Source: Cafeteria roenbergensis (Eukaryota; Sar; Bigyra; Bicosoecida; Cafeteriaceae). From it: DNA of 64,000 nt. The stretch spans positions 1-64,000 of the forward strand of contig VLTN01000090.1 of NCBI GenBank assembly GCA_008330645.1, written 5' to 3'. The notes below the pieces were generated by a model. That model worked only from the letters and a program-made list of their open reading frames with translations. It did no database searches and was not told the DNA's origin. Below, one piece after another: positions 29,162 to 39,367 of the stretch (the stretch's first letter is position 1; each line of letters opens with the position of its first letter). Position numbers and translations under genes: made by a program.

Positions 29162-29567
29162 ATGGTGAGCCAGGCGGGCGCAGCTGGGGCAGGCCGCGCG
29201 CCGGACGCGTGTGCGCCCGCTGATGAGCCGTCGACCGCTGGGCGTCGCGGGCCGCCGCTGTCGTCCTCGCGCTGTGCCGCCGCGCCCTGCGAGCGCCCCC
29301 GGCCGCGAGCCGCCGCCCCCGCGCGCCGACTCCCCCGCTCGCGCGCGCCCGTGTCGGATGCCGCAGGCCGACGCCGAGGTTGTGGACCAGAAGCCGCGCA
29401 TCGAGAAGGAGTGCCACTCCAGCTGCACCGGCCAGTGGGGCAAGTACGAGGCCTGCGTGAAGCGCATCACGGCCAAGGGCAGCGGCTCCTGCGAGCCGTG
29501 GGCGTTTGACTACTGGACCTGCGTGGACAAGTGCACGGCCCCCAGGTTGTTCGCCGTCCTCAAGTGA
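29162..29567 (+). CDS. UQCRH: Complex III hinge subunit QCR6
   Basis: The hinge protein is an acidic intermembrane-space subunit of the cytochrome bc1 complex that helps cytochrome c1 dock cytochrome c. Exon 2 (29367-29567) codes ADAEVVDQKPRIEKECHSSC, then YEACVKRI, SCEPWAFDYWTCVDKC and APRLFAVLK. The paired cysteines (ECxxxC, YEAC, SC, YWTC, DKC) and the FDYW-C-DKC-APxLF-LK ending match the plant and animal protein. The start is proposed at 29162, an ATG followed immediately by a GTGAGC donor. Splicing to the CAG at 29364-29366 yields M-ADAE..., like the conserved MAD- start, 67 residues in all. The alternative is an unspliced start at 29358 (MPQADAE..., 69 residues). Unlike many relatives it lacks a long acidic amino end. 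Same strand as NDUFV2. Confidence 0.9.
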
Positions 29568-30082
29568 GGCGCCCGTCGCCAGCCGATGGCGCTGGGATCC
29601 GCCGCGAGAGCGGGAGAGGCGAGGCGTGCGGCGTGCCGCTTTGCGGGCCTTCAGTCCCCCTCCTCGGCCGCCCGCTGCCGGGATGCCGCCGTGGCCCGCC
29701 CCCCTACGACGAGGGGCCGCGCCATGGCCCCGCAGCGGGGCCGGGGAGCGCACGCCGCGGGAGCCGCGCCGCTTTGAGTGATTGTGTGCAGCGGCGCCCT
29801 GCGGACGGAAAAGCCGAACCCTTTTTTTGCCCGCCACCGGCCGCGCGCCCCGGCGCGTCCAAGCACCGCACTCGCTCGAGCGCGCGCCACGCGCGACAGT
29901 CCCTCGCGCCTTCGCGGCCCGCTGGGGCGCGGCCGGCGCCGCCGCCGCGCAGCCGCCGCGGCGACTGAGTCGTCTCGCGGCACGCCGCCGAAAGGGCGCC
30001 TCTGCCCGTGACGTTGGCGCTGCCGGCCCCACCGCCGAGCGCCAGCAGGCCCACCGCCCGGCCGCCCGCAGCACAGCCCGTG
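29568..30082. other. QCR6-NDUFV2 intergenic region
   Basis: About 515 bp, extremely GC-rich, with one T-rich spot (ctttttttgc at 29820-29829). It should contain the QCR6 3' end and NDUFV2 promoter. Open frames here are compositional. Confidence 0.45.
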
Positions 30083-31583
30083 ATGATCGCAGCCCGCGCC
30101 TTTGCGGCCGCGGTGCCCCGTGCCGTGGCTTCCGCGCTGCCGTCCTTCGTGAGCCCGCTTTTCGCGAGCGCCAGACCCCTCTGCCTGGCCTCGGATCGGG
30201 CGTGCGAGCCCCTCTCGCCGCCCACGGCCAACGCGCCTGCAGCAGCGACTGCTCGTTGGCGGTTCATCCCGATAGCGCGCCGCTCGCGTGTGCTGCGGCG
30301 CGCCTGCGGCCGCGGCGCAGCAGGGGTGCGAGCCCCACCGCGGTGCCCTTCCGGCTGCCCGCCCTGCCCCGCGCGGCCCGCTGCGGCACCGTGCGCTGGC
30401 CGGCTGCTAGCAGCCGGCGCTGCTGCACCACGCAAGCGCATCCGTGCAGTGCAGATGAGGGCGGCCCGGAGCGCCGCTCGCGGACGTTGCGAGCGCCGCA
30501 CTGCACGCTCGACACTGACCTCGACTGCGCTGCTGGCTTCCGCGTCCTGCGCGCCCCCCCCTCCCCCGCAGGCGCCGTCAGCAGCCGCTGCTGCGGCCTC
30601 TTCGGTGCGTAGCATCAGTATGACGCCCCGCAGCCTGTCGGACGACCTCTCTCCGCTTGGCCACGACCACGCGGACCAGAGCAACACCGAGGACCACGCC
30701 TTTGATTTCACCGACGCCAACTACCGCGTCGTGGAGCGCGTGTTGGGCAAGTACCCCGCCATGTACAAGAAGAGCGCGATCATTCCGCTGCTGGACCTCG
30801 CCCAGCGCCAGTGCGGCAACTTCCTTCCCCTGGCAGCCATGCAAAAGGTGGCCCGCCTCCTCAACGTGTCCGACATCGAGGTGAGACCCCGCCCGCCGCC
30901 GCAGCGGGGGCCCGCCCGCCGCCGCAGCGGGCGCATCGCGCCACTGCCGCGTCTGGCCCCGCCCTCCTGACGCCGAAGCTCCCGCCCTCCGTCGCCTCGG
31001 ACGGACCCTGCGCCTGCGAGTCCCGCGGCGCCGCCGAGCAGCGCCCGCCCACCGTTGCTGTGTCGCTGCTGGCTTCGGTCCTCGCCCGCCTCCCTGGTCC
31101 GGCCCCCCGCAGGTGTACGAGGTGGCCACTTTCTACACGATGTTCAACCGCAAGCGCGTGGGCAAGTTCTTCATCCAGCTCTGCGGCACCACCCCCTGCA
31201 TGGTCAACGGGTCGGAGGACATCAAGGCTGCCATCGAGGAGGAGCTCGGCATCCACTCGGGCGAGACCACCCCTGACGGAATGTTCACCCTCTTGGAGGT
31301 GGAATGCCTTGGCGCATGCGTCAACGCCCCCATGATCCAGGTGAACGACGACTTCTTCGAGTGCCTCACCCCCGAAACCACTCGCGACCTCCTCCGCCAC
31401 TGCCGCGAGAAGGGCTCCCTGCCCCCCCTCACCAAGTGGGGCTCCAAGCCCCTCAACGGCCAGGACTCCTGCGAGGGGCCTCTCGGCAAGACATCGCTCG
31501 CCACTCCGCCCCCCGTGCCCAAGCGCCGCACGTTGGAGGCCAAGGTCGACCCCCGCACGGTCAAGGACACCATGATGTACTGA
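30083..31583 (+). CDS. NDUFV2: Complex I 24-kDa subunit NDUFV2
   Basis: NDUFV2 (NuoE) carries the N1a [2Fe-2S] cluster in the NADH-oxidising arm of complex I, in the mitochondrial matrix. Exons: 30083-30148, 30572-30880 and 31113-31583, all phase 0, with GTGAGC and GTGAGA donors and strong CAG acceptors (polypyrimidine tract just before 30571). Product 281 residues. Exon 1 and the start of exon 2 form a basic, Ala/Arg/Ser mitochondrial presequence ([20 protein letters not shown]). The mature part has [39 protein letters not shown] and [19 protein letters not shown]. The cluster ligands are the cysteines of QLCGTTPCM and of [12 protein letters not shown]. The short exon 1 is inferred from the splice sites; the frame is also open through intron 1, so an unspliced longer presequence cannot be excluded. 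Confidence 0.93.
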
Positions 31584-32371
31584 GCCCACACAGGCGCGAG
31601 TATGCTGCGTCGCTCGGAGGCAAGAGAGGTCCCGGGCCAACAGCGAGCCGCGTGCTCGCTCGACGAGGAGGGGTGCGGGCGGGAGCGGGCTGCCTGTTCC
31701 TCAGCACCGTCGCTGCGACAGGCTCCCTCTCCCTCTCTCTCCCTCTCTGTCTCTGCGCGGCGCTCTGGAGTGGCCGCCTCGGGTGGGCTGTGGATCGCGC
31801 TTGACGGTGCGGTGTCTAGTCGCTGCAGCGGCGCGGCGCGTGTCTCTGTGTGTGAATTTTTCTTCTTGGCTTGGCAGCGCGCGCGGACAATGATGGTGCT
31901 GCCTTGCGCTTGGGCCGTCGTTCTTGTCCCCACCTCACCATTGGCCACGCAAATGCCGCCTCCTGGATCACTCGACACACCCCAGACACGCTCAGGCACG
32001 GCACTGGCACCCTTGTAGCGCCAGCGACCCGACCCTCAACGTTGCGCAATGTGCGCGCCTCCTGCCAACGTCTCATCATGACAAGGCCGCGGCCATCTGC
32101 CCCGTCCTTCGCCCCCAGCTGTGCATGTCGGCAAGGGGACAGCCAATCGGGACGGGCTGGGGTGTTGAGCCCATAACAGGGGGCAAACCTGTGCGCTTCA
32201 CGAGTGCGGGTGCGTTGAGCACATGTGCATGGGCTATGCAGCTGCTGCCGTTTCAATGCTGGGCGCGAGGACGGTCACCCAAGTTGCTCTCGGTTGGGGG
32301 CTCGGCTGAGGGTTGGCCGACGTGGGCGACGCGTCCGCGTCCCGCAAGGTTGGGTCCCGGGAGGGGCTCGC
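31584..32371. other. Convergent region between NDUFV2 and TCTP
   Basis: Holds the two 3' untranslated regions. A CT-rich microsatellite (ctccctctccctctctctcc type) lies at 31725-31757. No gene recognised. Confidence 0.55.
31725..31757. repeat. CT-rich microsatellite
   Basis: Impure (ct)n/(ccct)n tract downstream of NDUFV2. Confidence 0.75.
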
Positions 32372-33458
32372 TCAGAACTTCTTGGCGTCAAGGGCGGGGA
32401 GGAACATGTACATGTCGGCCTCGGCTTCGTAGATGAGGTAGACAAGGGGGGCGATGCCGGTGTCGGTGATGAACTCGCTCGGGCCGAACACCTGGAGCTT
32501 CTTGCGGTTCTCCTTCACCCAGTCGGCGAACTTGGAGAGGGCGGTCTTGAGCTCGTCCTCGTCGTACATGCCCTTCTCCTTGTTCCACTTGAGAACACCC
32601 TTGGCGTAGGGCTTGAAGTAGTTGGTCATCCAGTTCTTGTACGGGGTGAGCTTCTCGCCCTTCTTGTTGGTGCCCTTGACCATGAGGATCTCGGTGAGCT
32701 CCATCTCCATACCGGGCATCTGCCAGAAGTAGTCGAGCTTCTTCTCCTCGTCCTCAGCCTCCTCGCTCTCGGGCAGGTCCATGCCCGCGGCCGACTCGGA
32801 GGTCTCCTTGGTGTTGCAGGACACCATGAGAGGCACGACCTCGCCGTCCTTGTTGGTGATGGTGCCGAGCTCGGTGACGGGCTTCAGGGCCATGGCATCC
32901 GAGGCGACCTCGGTGTCTGCGAGCGGGCCAAGGCCGACAGCAACAATCCGGGGGGCACGGGGCATTCGCTTTGGCTTCGGGACGCGCCGATTCCGGGGAG
33001 GCGCACCCCCGATGCGGAGGCCGATGCCGAGGAGGACGCATCCAAGGGCACAGCCCTCCTCGTTTCTGCGCTGCCCTGGGCGAGGCGGGGGCGGCGTCAA
33101 CACCGCCGAGGGCGGCGCGGGGCGGCCCGTGGCGCCAAAGTCACGGTCGGCAACCGCAAGGCTCCGGGCGCCGAGGCCCGCGCGGCACGTCTCTTCAGCG
33201 GGTCACTCACCGGTGATGGGGCAGCAGTACACCTGCGGCGAGCAAGCGTCGTGGCGGTGGCGGCGCAGAGGGCGGTGGGGGGCGCGAAGGCGGGCAAGGT
33301 GCAGCGAGAAGACAGGACGCCGAGTTGAAAAACCGGGCGCGCCCCTGGCCCCTCGCGGCTGCAGCGGGGCTCCACGACGCCTGGCCGCCCGCAAACCGGA
33401 TCCGAGTCATCCGGGCCGCGCCGGGGAGGCGCCAGCGGGGTCGAGGGCTCACCTTCAT
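32372..33458 (-). CDS. TPT1: Translationally controlled tumour protein (TCTP)-like
   Basis: TCTP is an abundant cytosolic protein linked to growth control and translation. Three exons: 33453-33458 (6 nt, codes MK), 33211-33232 (22 nt) and 32372-32916, with GTGAGC and GTGAGT donors. Product 190 residues, slightly longer than the usual 165-180. The spliced start MKVYCCPITGDTEVASDA lines up with the family's 'MxVYxDxxTGDELxSD' start. An acidic loop (ESEEAEDEEKK) and MEMELTEILMVKGTNKKGE follow. Next come the helical hairpin (YKNWMTNYFKPYAKGVLKWN; TALSKFADWVKEN) and the final strand block VFGPSEFITDTGIAPLVYLI. Conservation in the core is modest, so the call rests mainly on the amino end and overall order. 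Only 143 bp separate its start codon from the COX6B start codon. Confidence 0.7.
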
Positions 33459-33601
33459 CCTTGCAACGGCGGGCAGCGCGAGTGCGAGGGCCGGAATCGA
33501 AGTGCGGGCAACCCTCCGCGCTTGGTCGATCGTCGCTTGCGAAGCCGTGCCGCGCGACGGGCGCCCAGTGGACACAGAGCAGCACAGCCCGGAACGGAGC
33601 C
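33459..33601. promoter_or_regulatory. 143-bp bidirectional TCTP-COX6B promoter region
   Basis: The divergent start codons at 33458 (minus) and 33602 (plus) leave only 143 bp, which must hold both core promoters and both 5' leaders unless further leader exons exist. No TATA box seen. Confidence 0.5.
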
Positions 33602-34725
33602 ATGGCTCAGGTTGACGCGAAGAAGCTGCGCCAGATCGCCAACACCCTCTCGGCCACCCTCGGCGTCGAGGATGACGAGGGCGTGCTCTCGGACAAGTTC
33701 CTGGACGCCCTTGCCCACGCCGAGGAGCGCGGCACCACGCACAACGTGCGCGCCGACCCTCGTTTCCCCAACGTGTCCCAGGTGAGCGGCGTCGGAGGCC
33801 CGGCTCGCCTTTGCGCCAGGCGCCCCTGCGGCACGGAACCCGCGGCCCCGTCGCAGCGCGCGGGAGCTCGCCCGGTGCTGCGCGCGACGGCTCCGCGGAC
33901 AGACTGCTGACCCTTTCGCGCAGCCGTCGCCCCGCCTCGTCGCCCCTGCCGCGCCACGGGCCCTCGAGCCCCGCGCCCGCCGTTTCACGCGCGGCGGTGG
34001 CTCGCGCGGCTGCACGCTGTGCGCGCAGCGAGGCCGATCGCGCCCCCTCCAGCGCCTGGGGGCGACCGCGATCCGCTGCCCTCGGCTCGCCGCGTTTTCG
34101 CTTGCCTTTGGCCCTCGCAGACCCTGCACTGCTGGTGAGCATTCGGCGCGCGCCTGCCCGGCCACCCCTCCTCGACGGAGCCACGCACCGCGCCTCTCCC
34201 CGCGCGGGCGCCAAGGCGGCATGGCAGGCCCTGGCGCTCGGCCGCGTCTGGGCCGCGAGTTGGCCCGACCGATCAGCCCCGCATCAAATGCCATCTTGGC
34301 AGGCTGCCCCCGTCTCGCGCCGCGAGCCCCGCCCCCGGGGAGGCCCATCGAGCGGGGCTTTGCCCGGTGGCACGGCGAAGGGGCTGGGCCGTGCGTGGAC
34401 AGCGCTGGCTCGGCTTGCGGCGCGCAAGCGCCACGCATTGTTGAGGCGGCTTCGCTCGCATCGGCCTTGGTTCCGCTCGCCCGTGTCTCGCAGGACCGCC
34501 GTGAACGAGTACCAGTACTGCGTCAAGGCCACCAGCTTCGACAACCCCAAGTGCATGCAGCGCCGCCGCGACTTCGTCGAGCTTTGCCCCGGCGAGTGGG
34601 TCGAGAACTGGCAGGACCAGATCGACGAGCAGAAGTTCCTTGGCATCGGTGACACTCTTGGCCCCGAGGAGGAGGAGGAGGAGGAAGAGGAGGAGGAGGA
34701 GGCGGAGGCCGAGGAGGAGGAGTGA
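33602..34725 (+). CDS. COX6B: Cytochrome c oxidase subunit 6B
   Basis: COX6B sits on the intermembrane-space side of complex IV. Exons: 33602-33781 (60 codons), 34121-34134 (14 nt) and 34494-34725, with GTGAGC donors and CAG acceptors. Product 141 residues. The core is RADPRFPNVSQ|TLHCW|TAVNEYQYC, then KCMQRRRDFVELCPGEWVENW. The 14-nt micro-exon supplies TLHC plus part of W. With it the protein shows the family's exact CX9C (HC...YQYC) and CX10C (KC...ELC) pairs, import signals for the MIA40 pathway; without it the first cysteine is lost. The 45-residue amino end replaces the short animal leader, as in plants. The carboxy end is an unusual Glu run (GPEEEEEEEEEEEEAEAEEEE). Family call firm. 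Confidence 0.92.
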
Positions 34726-35110
34726 ACCTCGGAACCTTGAGGCCTCGCCTGCACTGTGCTTCCGCGCGCGCGCTCCCTTTTTTCGATTCCGCGCGGGAGT
34801 GGGGTTGCAGGCCACAGGCCCGCGCTTTGGAGGCAGTGCTCGCGGCAGTGCCATCACGCTAGGCTCTCCTGCCGCGTGCCTCTGGCGACCGTGAGTCGCG
34901 TGGCAGCGTGCCCCGCTGCAACCTAAACCAGGCGCAATCCAGCTCTCATTGCACTCCCTGCTCAGCCAAGGGCAGCGCTCTTGCTCTATCACTCGCTCTT
35001 TGCGCCAAACTAGCGACGTCTCAACGGGACGAAGGTGGCCTTGGCCAGCAGCACACTCTCGCATCGGACCCAGACCAGCGGCGCCGCCCGCTGCTGCTCA
35101 CCTCGTCCAT
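34726..35110. other. Convergent region after COX6B
   Basis: 385 bp between the stop of COX6B and the stop of the minus-strand gene beginning at 36434. It should hold two 3' untranslated regions; nothing else is recognised. Confidence 0.5.
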
Positions 35111-36434
35111 TCACCTCGTCCATTCAACGGCGCTCCCCGACGCGGGCTGGGGCCCTGGCCCCGCCGCAGCACCCGGTGCGAAGCCAGATGGCACCCGCGC
35201 CTCGGTCCTTGCCGTCGCGGCGGCGAGCAGCTCCGCCATTGCCGGGAGCGCGCACACGGCTGTGGCGGCAGCGTCGCACTGCAGCGATGAGCCCCCGCTG
35301 CGAGCCGCGGCATCATCAAGCTGCGTTCCGAAGAGGCATGAACTCGCAGCGCAAGGGGTCGACGGTCGAGGCACGCCGACCAGTGGCGAGCGGACGTGGC
35401 AGCGACGAGGGCTGCCGGGCACTCACACATTTGTGTGCTGCCAGCATGGCCTCTTCGTGCGGGACCGCGTCTGCAAACGCGGCCAGCGCGGTAGCCAGCC
35501 AGGCAAGCGCCTCCTTCAGTCTGGAGACTGGCACCGGGGAGCCGTGAGGAGTTTGAAACGCCGCTGCCGCCTCGAACGCAACTGCGGCCTCCAGCGGGGG
35601 TGGGACGATGGGGCAGCAGAGGGGGAAGGGCGGAGCGTTGGCCGTGCGAGCACGTCCGTGCAGTGGGGGTCGCCGCCTGGCAGCAGGCGTGGGCGCGGCG
35701 GCGCTGGGGGTGTCGGCTCACGAGAAAGTCGACGCTCCGTGTCGCCCGGCACCATGAGCGCCAGGGCGGCGCACAGCTGCTCTGGGGGGCCGAAGCCCGA
35801 CGGAGAGGCGAGCGCCACGGCAAGTTGCTCGGCGAGGCTCGAGTCCGCGGGAGCTGCGGCCCGGTTCGGCGAGGTCAGAGGGGGGGGGGGGTTGACAGCG
35901 ACGGCAACGGTGCAGGTTGCGGGCAAGGCTTCGCTCCAGGGAGTCTTGCGTGCCACGCACGCGCCAAGCAAGGCCACTGTGCGCCACGACTCGTCGGCGC
36001 ACCCTCCTCCGCCTCTCCTGGCATGCCACGGGGGACGGGCGGTTGCGAGCGCCCGGCTCACCCCACCCGGCTGCAACTGCCGACGCGACCACAACTTGCC
36101 TCGACACTGCGTCCTTGGCGCCGCCGTGGCTTGCTGCTCGGCAAAGCGAGCCATGGAAGTCAATCAGCCCGTCGCGGTCGACTGCGCAGTCGGAAGCTTG
36201 TGGCGGGGGCAAAACACAGGGGCGCTTCGGCGAGCGCACTCTGGACGGAAACGAACCGGCTGGCTGCCACCGTGAGCGCCTGGGCACGCCGATCACGGGC
36301 AGGGCGCGCCTCCGGCCCAGCCAAGCAGCCCGACCCTGCTGGACAACCGCGCGGCGCGCTGGCCGCTCACACGACACGAGGGCGCTCATGGCGCCGATGG
36401 CGGTGCTCGGCATGCCCGACGGCCCGTTGCCCAT
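35111..36434 (-). CDS. Multi-exon gene of unknown function
   Basis: Several exon-like pieces with good splice sites lie on the minus strand. A start exon at about 36371-36434 begins MGNGPSGMPSTAIGAMSALV and ends at a GTGAGC donor. Middle pieces are near 36060-36200 (DRDGLIDFHGSLC...) and near 35720-36000 (CVARKTPWSEAL; DSSLAEQLAVALASPSGFG). A helix-rich piece ends at 35427 (LKEALAWLATALAAFADAVP ... LAAHKC, donor GTGAGT). The final exon 35111-35320 starts LDDAAARSGG and ends SAVEWTR. The precise middle joins are not settled, so the full protein cannot be given. No domain is recognised; the Ala/Leu-rich helices could be repeats of a scaffold protein. Its start lies 277 bp from the divergent eIF3m start. 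A run of 12 G in the middle part may vary. Confidence 0.4.
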
Positions 36435-36711
36435 CACCGGCAGCGAGCCCGCAGCACGCGAGGCCGATGTGCGCCCGCGTGGAAAGAAACCCGGCCAAAG
36501 CGTGAGGCTGCTGTGCGGCCGCCGTTGGGCCCGCGCGCAGCTCCAGCCTCGGCAACTTTGCCGTCCGCGCTGGCCTGCCGTGGCGAGTGTGGGCCCGCCC
36601 CGTCCCGGCAGAGCCGCGCGGGCGGGCAGAGCCGTGCCGGCACGGCGGCCTCGACCCGTCCACCTTCCCCGACAGTCCGAGGGCCCGGGCGCCTGGGACG
36701 CGGGCTGCGGA
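36435..36711. promoter_or_regulatory. Shared upstream region of eIF3m and its partner
   Basis: 277 bp between divergent start codons. It contains cggcagagcc (36606-36615), a word over-represented in this window. No core promoter motif recognised. Confidence 0.4.
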
Positions 36712-39093
36712 ATGGCTTCCACGACAGTGGTCGTGGACCTGGAAGATGGGGCAGCCCTGAGCCCGGACCGGCTCGTGGCGCGGCTCATCAGCGCGGTGCC
36801 GGAGGCGAAGGAGACCGCGCTTGCCGCTCAGGCTGAGAAGAGCTGGCCGCGCCTCGTTGCCGCCATTCTCGCCCACACTGACGCCATTCTCGCCGCGGAA
36901 GACACAGACGGTGAGAGCCCCACGCGAGGTCCGGCCCCTGGGCCCGGCGTCCCGTCCCGGGCGGCCCGCGCCTGGCCTTGGGCGAGCGGACGTGGGCCAC
37001 GAACTCCCGCCAGTCTGGAGAAGCGCAAGGATTGCGCGCGGCCCTGGCCGCCCACCCGTGCGCCCCGGCCCCGGGCCAGCGCGCGATCGTGAGCCGCCCG
37101 CCCGAGTCCAGGGCTTCCAAAGGGGCGCCTGGCGGGTGGGCGGGCGCCGCGGCGGGCAACGCGCGGGAACTCGCGCCGGCCCGCTGTTTGATTCTCGTCG
37201 CCTCTGCCCTTCCCCCGCGCCCCCCCCGCCTCCCTGTCCGCTGCGCGCCGTGCTGCCATTTCTCCGCCGCCATTCCCTGGTTCCCTGCCATTGATCCTCT
37301 TATGCTGCGCGCAGAGGGCGATGCCGTCTTCCTGCACCTGTTCGCGGCGATCGGCCGCTTCACCGACGACGCCGACTTCAAGACGGCGGCTGTGTCCACC
37401 ACGGACGCGCTCGCGGGCGCCACCGGCGCCCCGGCCTCGAGGAGGATGCGCCTCATCGTGCGCCTGTACAACACCCTGTCCAACCGCTGCGGCGCCAAGC
37501 TGCACTCCTTGCTGAGGCTGCTCAAGCTCGCTCGCGAGTCCAAGCAGCTCGGCCGCCTGGCTGTCTTCCTGCGCGACATCGAGGGCCTGCCCGCACGCTG
37601 GGGACTCAGCCCCGAGGACAGCCGCTTGCTCCTCCTCGAGGCGGCGCTGGCCACGGATGCGGCCCAGAACGCCGACCTTGCCCAGTCGCTGCGGACAGCC
37701 TACTTGCGCACCTTCCAGGGATGCGAGCCCGCAGCCCTCGTTGAGGCTGAGCCCGTGGCCATCAAGGCTGCGACGGCCTACATCCGCACCCCCGTCGTCT
37801 CTCAGCGCTCCGACCTGACCTCCCTCGATGCCGTGAGTGTTTCCGGCTCCCCGGTCGCATCGCGCTCCTGCCGGTGATGAGAACACGACACACCGACTGA
37901 TGGGGGCGAGGTGCCGCTGGTCGCGCGGCCGCAGTGCCTCTGGAGACATCCTTGCGTCGTCCCTCTTCGGAGTGCGACGACGCAAGGCTGCAGCTCCGCT
38001 GAGGTCGCTGCTGATCGCGCGGCCACCGGTGCCGCCTCCCCGCCTGACGAAGCTCTGATCAACTAGCTAATCTTCTCTCAGAGGCCCCCTTTGCACATTC
38101 CGCGCTCTGCCTCCCTCCATGCCGCTCCTTCCGCTGGAGGCGCCCTGGCTGCAGGAACTGCGGCTCTGCCCCCACAGCCATTTGCTCGACCAGACCCCCA
38201 CGCTCCGCTGATCCCCCCCCCCCGTCCCCTCGCAGGTCAAGGCCCTGGCCGGGTCTTCCACGCCCGGTGCCGCGTCCCTGTGCCGCCTCCTCGTCATTTT
38301 CGGAGAGGGATCGGTGGCCGACCTTGCTGCGTTCCAGGCGTCTGATGCCGACACTCTGGCCCGCGTCGGCGTGTCTGCCGAGGACGCCATGGCGGTGATG
38401 CGCATTCTTACGCTGGCATCGGCTGCGGCCGGAGCCAGCTCTCTCGCCCTGGAGGACGTTGCCAAGGCCGTTGACGTGAGCCGTGCTGCTGCCTCGAGCT
38501 TGAACCTTTTCCGGACTCTCGCTCCGATGCGAGTGCACACTCCGGAGATGAGGGCTGGGGCCGGGCCTTGGCGGATGAATGTCGATTAAGTATCGTGCAA
38601 TTCCTCGTTTATGACGGGAGGAGTTCCGTCGCGGTGGAGACATCGCGACGCCTCCCCGTTGATAGCAACAGCACAGATGACGCCCAGGTGCACCCCCCCC
38701 CCCTCTCTTCCCACACTGCGGTCCGATTGGGCTGCAGCCAGCCGGAGGGCGCTTGCCTCGTGTGCGTGGCCGACGCAACCCCGCTGGTGTCTTGTTCCTC
38801 TCGTTCCCGATTCGCCTGCTTGGCCGCAGGTTGCGCCGGAGGATGCCGAGCGCTGGGTGGTGATGGCGATTGAGCGCGGGCTCATCGAGGGGCGGATCGA
38901 CCAGGCCGCTGGTCGCGTGCTCATTGTGCGCGCCACTCCTCGCTCATTCCAAGAGGCGGACTGGCGCGGACTCAGCGCGCGCCTCGGCGCCTGGCGTGGC
39001 GAGGTCGAGCACCTTGTGGCAGCCATCAAGGGCGGGCCCGCCGGCCGTGGCGCGGGCGGGGCTCGTGCTGCCGCTGCAGCCGGCTCCGCGTGA
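36712..39093 (+). CDS. EIF3M: Translation initiation factor eIF3 subunit m
   Basis: eIF3m is a PCI-domain subunit of the eIF3 core that recruits mRNA to the 40S subunit. Exons: 36712-36910, 37315-37832, 38236-38475 and 38830-39093, with GTGAGA, GTGAGT and GTGAGC donors. Product 406 residues, as expected. Features in order: amino-terminal helices ending ILAHTDAILAAEDTD; RRMRLIVRLYNTLSNRCGAK with LHSLLRLLKLARESKQLGRL (helical repeats); GSVADLAAFQASDADTLARV; and MRILTLASAAAGASSLALED at the start of the PCI winged helix. The spliced block VAPEDAERWVVMAIERGLIE follows, then GRVLIVRATPRSFQEADWRG and GAWRGEVEHLV. This matches the family's 'VE.WVI.AI...L+.+++DQ....V.V.R...R.F....W' ending. A poly-C tract (38213-38223) forms part of the pyrimidine tract of exon 3's acceptor. 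Confidence 0.9.
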
Positions 39094-39367
39094 GCGGCGT
39101 GCTCCGCCGTTTTGGCCGCGCAGCCGTGCATCGTTGCGTGCAAGGGACACCCCGCTGTTCCTGCTCCCCCAATGTTTGAATGTGTGTCCCTGTGACCTGT
39201 GTGGACCCGTCTTGCAACCAACATGACGACCATGCGGGACAACCAAGCTCGCGCTGCAACGCACACAGGTCATCGATTCCACCTCGAAGCAGGCCGCGGC
39301 GTCGGCCTCGGGCCGCTCTGCAGCCCGCCGGACCTCCGCCCTGCGCGCTCCCTCTTCCGCCCCCACC

